Positions 62,755-64,000 of a DNA stretch of 64,000 nucleotides are shown here, piece by piece. Below the pieces are notes generated by a model. It worked only from the letters and a program-made list of their open reading frames with translations, did not search any database and was not told the DNA's origin. Position 1 is the first letter of the stretch; each line of letters begins with the position of its first letter. Source of the stretch: Syntrophorhabdaceae bacterium (GTDB lineage Bacteria; Desulfobacterota; Syntrophorhabdia; Syntrophorhabdales; Syntrophorhabdaceae); assembly GCA_035541755.1 (NCBI GenBank), contig DATKMQ010000179.1, positions 1 through 64,000 of the forward strand, read 5' to 3'. The translations under genes were made by a program, and so were the position numbers.

Positions 62755-62783
62755 AGAATACCATGTTACAGGGAAAGCTTCAA
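62755..62783 (-). promoter_or_regulatory. Possible enolase promoter
   Basis: On the minus strand TTGAAG (62783-62778), 17 bases and TATTCT (62760-62755) stand about 60 bases before eno. The leader between them includes TCATTCTTGAGCG (62725-62713), a word also found in the 64-bp repeats. Confidence 0.42.
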
Positions 62784-62863
62784 ATATTTTTGTGGCGTCT
62801 CTTTATTGCGATTCGAACCAATAACATCCGCTTGTTTGGATCAAAGGAATTTCCGAAAAAGTG

Positions 62864-62894
62864 TTTACAAAACAGTTCATAATAGATATATAAT
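62864..62894 (+). promoter_or_regulatory. Possible promoter of the PA2779-like gene
   Basis: TTTACA (62864-62869) and TATAAT (62889-62894) are 19 bases apart, wider than ideal, and lie 43 bases before the start codon. Confidence 0.42.
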
Positions 62895-62937
62895 GTACAG
62901 AGGAAGTGAAAATAATTCTACGAAGGGAGGTGAGGGA

Positions 62938-63327
62938 ATGATGAAAAGAGCTATTATTTGTTATCTTGTCATGGCAATGTTCGTCATCGGTATCACACCG
63001 CGCGTCGAAGCTGCATTTGCGCCGTCTCAGACGTTACAACTTGCCGTAGTAGACCGAACACAGGATCTGACAAAAATCCAGGCTGTCCTCGAGACAAGGG
63101 TAGTCCGGCAGAGATTGCAAGACCTCGGCTTTACCTATGAAGAGATAAACGCGAGGCTTTCAGAAATGACCGATCAGCAGATTCACAGCATTGCACAGAA
63201 GATGGACGATCTGAAAGTCGGAAAAGACGGCGCGCTGGGCGTAATTATTGCGTTGCTTGTCATCGTTGCGCTCGTCATCATTATCATCAATCTTACATCG
63301 GGCAACAAGGTAGTGCTGACGAAATAG
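62938..63327 (+). CDS. PA2779-family exported membrane protein
   Basis: This 129-residue protein has a signal peptide (about 1-25, RVEAAFAPS), a central helical part (QAVLETRVVRQRLQDLGFTYEEINARLSEMTD, shown here as the family's duplicated helices) and one C-terminal membrane helix (about 98-118). This matches PA2779-like proteins, usually encoded beside a C39 peptidase, as here. The function is unknown. GGGAGGTGAGGGA gives a strong ribosome site. Confidence 0.82.
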   Translation: MMKRAIICYLVMAMFVIGITPRVEAAFAPSQTLQLAVVDRTQDLTKIQAVLETRVVRQRLQDLGFTYEEINARLSEMTDQQIHSIAQKMDDLKVGKDGALGVIIALLVIVALVIIIINLTSGNKVVLTK

Positions 63328-63339
63328 AGGTAAACCTGA

Positions 63340-63378
63340 AAATCTGAAGCGCGTATAGTGCGCGCTCCAGATTTTTTT
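63340..63378 (+). terminator. Terminator hairpin directly before the C39 peptidase gene
   Basis: A 14-base arm (63340-63353) pairs with 63361-63374 except for one mismatch, and seven T follow at 63372-63378. The next base is the A of the C39 peptidase ATG, so most transcripts from the upstream gene should end before it. Confidence 0.75.
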
Positions 63379-63936
63379 ATGATGAAGAGATATCTCGCCT
63401 TCTCTATTCTCGCTCTTTCCTGGTTCTTTTCCGGGTGCGCAGCAACGGTGTATGCGCCCCCTCCCGAAGGCACACATCTTATCGGTAATGTGCCCTTTTT
63501 CAAACAAGAGGATTATCAGTGCGGGCCTTCCGCCCTTGCGGGCGTCTTGAATTACTGGTATATGAAGAGGGACAGCTCCGAAAGACTGTCCGTGGAAGAA
63601 ATCGTGGCCGCCATCTATAGCCCGTCGGCGCGCGGCGTGTTGGGCATTGATCTCGAGAATTACGCACGGCACAAAGGGTTTACAACGAGACAATTCCAGG
63701 GGAGCATCGCCGACGTCAGAACGAGTGTAGACAGCGGAACGCCCCTCATTCTTTTCGTAGAGTACGGTTTCTCACTCTACAGGCTCGATCATTTTGTGGT
63801 GGCAAAGGGATACACTAATGACAGCGTCATCATGAATTCGGGACGCAAGGAAAATGATATAATTCCTAATAAGGAGCTCCTTAAGATATGGGAAAGAACA
63901 GGTTACTGGTCTCTTCTTATAGAACCGTCTTCCTGA
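63379..63936 (+). CDS. C39-type papain-like cysteine peptidase lipoprotein (PA2778-like)
   Basis: This 185-residue protein has a lipoprotein signal (SWFFSGCAAT, Cys about 20) and a C39-like peptidase domain. The catalytic Cys lies in DYQCGPSALAG, the His in RLDHFVVAKGY and the Asp/Asn region in VIMNSGRKEND. It is likely anchored in the envelope and cuts an unknown substrate. It follows the PA2779-like gene and overlaps the next lipoprotein gene by 49 bases. There is no ribosome site before ATG 63379; ATG 63382 is equally possible. Confidence 0.82.
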   Translation: MMKRYLAFSILALSWFFSGCAATVYAPPPEGTHLIGNVPFFKQEDYQCGPSALAGVLNYWYMKRDSSERLSVEEIVAAIYSPSARGVLGIDLENYARHKGFTTRQFQGSIADVRTSVDSGTPLILFVEYGFSLYRLDHFVVAKGYTNDSVIMNSGRKENDIIPNKELLKIWERTGYWSLLIEPSS

Positions 63937-64000
63937 TCGCTGTGATGCTGTGCGCATCGTGCAGCTTGCCAAGGATCATCGTTCTTCACGACCCGCTTAC
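63888..64000 (+). CDS. Lipoprotein, N-terminal part only (cut by window edge)
   Basis: From ATG 63888, preceded by AAGGAG 11 bases upstream, the frame stays open to the window end and encodes a lipoprotein signal peptide (FLIAVMLCASC, Cys about 25) followed by SLPRIIVLHDPL. In related loci a TPR lipoprotein follows the C39 peptidase, so this may be its start; the visible part is too short to confirm it. It overlaps the peptidase gene by 49 bases, which implies coupled translation. Confidence 0.6.
   Translation, partial: MGKNRLLVSSYRTVFLIAVMLCASCSLPRIIVLHDPL

Overview
The window reads as a gene-dense stretch of a Gram-negative anaerobe's chromosome, most likely a deltaproteobacterium (Desulfobacterota). 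This placement is inference: PilC/GspE-type secretion ATPases, Rex, a succinate dehydrogenase plus Rieske/cytochrome b operon, a pyrophosphate-type phosphofructokinase, a ferredoxin-thioredoxin-reductase-like protein with a rubredoxin domain, a siroheme-decarboxylase-like protein and an AAKKP-repeat peptide all fit, and the whole set recalls Syntrophorhabdus-type syntrophs. No rRNA, tRNA, CRISPR array or intact insertion sequence was seen.

Layout. 1-1033 holds the 3' part of a pilC/gspF gene. From 10341 down to 1082 a minus-strand housekeeping run carries thiL, a YhaM-like OB/HD nuclease, rsmE, a YdcF-like membrane protein, dprA, topA, trmFO and bioB. Then come a small membrane protein, a Gfo/Idh/MocA oxidoreductase, a large DUF748/AsmA-like protein and a PPi-type phosphofructokinase. 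From about 16.9 to 24.3 kb lies a loosely packed accessory region with long gaps: HNH protein, hypothetical, SnoaL-like, amidohydrolase, SDR, lipoprotein and secreted NTF2-like protein. It contains one good and two weak attC-like sites and a diverged 38-bp direct repeat, so it may be a decayed integron cassette cluster.

24.6-35.1 kb holds a D-2-hydroxyacid dehydrogenase, a thiol-redox operon (glutaredoxin, FTR-rubredoxin, AhbB-like), polA, yihY, a nitroreductase, a dusB-like gene and rex-DUF350-bioD. 35.1-37.7 kb has two tandem paralogous aminotransferases on the minus strand. They are preceded by what looks like a complete, classical Phe/Tyr transcription attenuator: promoter, 26-residue leader peptide rich in Phe and Tyr codons, 1:2, 2:3 and 3:4 pairings and a second terminator hairpin. 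This is the strongest new observation in the window and points to aromatic amino acid transamination.

37.8-47.4 kb carries a MoxR AAA+/VWA pair, a cyclic-nucleotide-domain-fused GspE/PilB ATPase with a TVP38-like membrane protein, a 29-residue Lys/Ala/Pro peptide with its own strong promoter and terminator, NUDIX-mobB, recO, and a large protein that resembles a type IIG restriction-modification enzyme whose nuclease and methylase motifs are both degenerate. 47.5-52.1 kb is one minus-strand respiratory operon: sdhC-sdhA-sdhB-Rieske-cytochrome b-small membrane protein. 52.2-59.8 kb is an exopolysaccharide export locus (Wzz, SLBB export protein, YjbH-like, YjbE-like and two small proteins) preceded by a tandem 64-bp repeat. 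The window ends with a DUF6485 protein, a second D-2-hydroxyacid dehydrogenase, enolase, and a PA2779/C39-peptidase/lipoprotein trio cut by the right edge.

Many promoters follow TTGACA-17-TATAAT. Several lie so close to the start codon (thiL, dusB, perhaps the NUDIX gene and the leader peptide), without a Shine-Dalgarno sequence, that leaderless translation is likely there.
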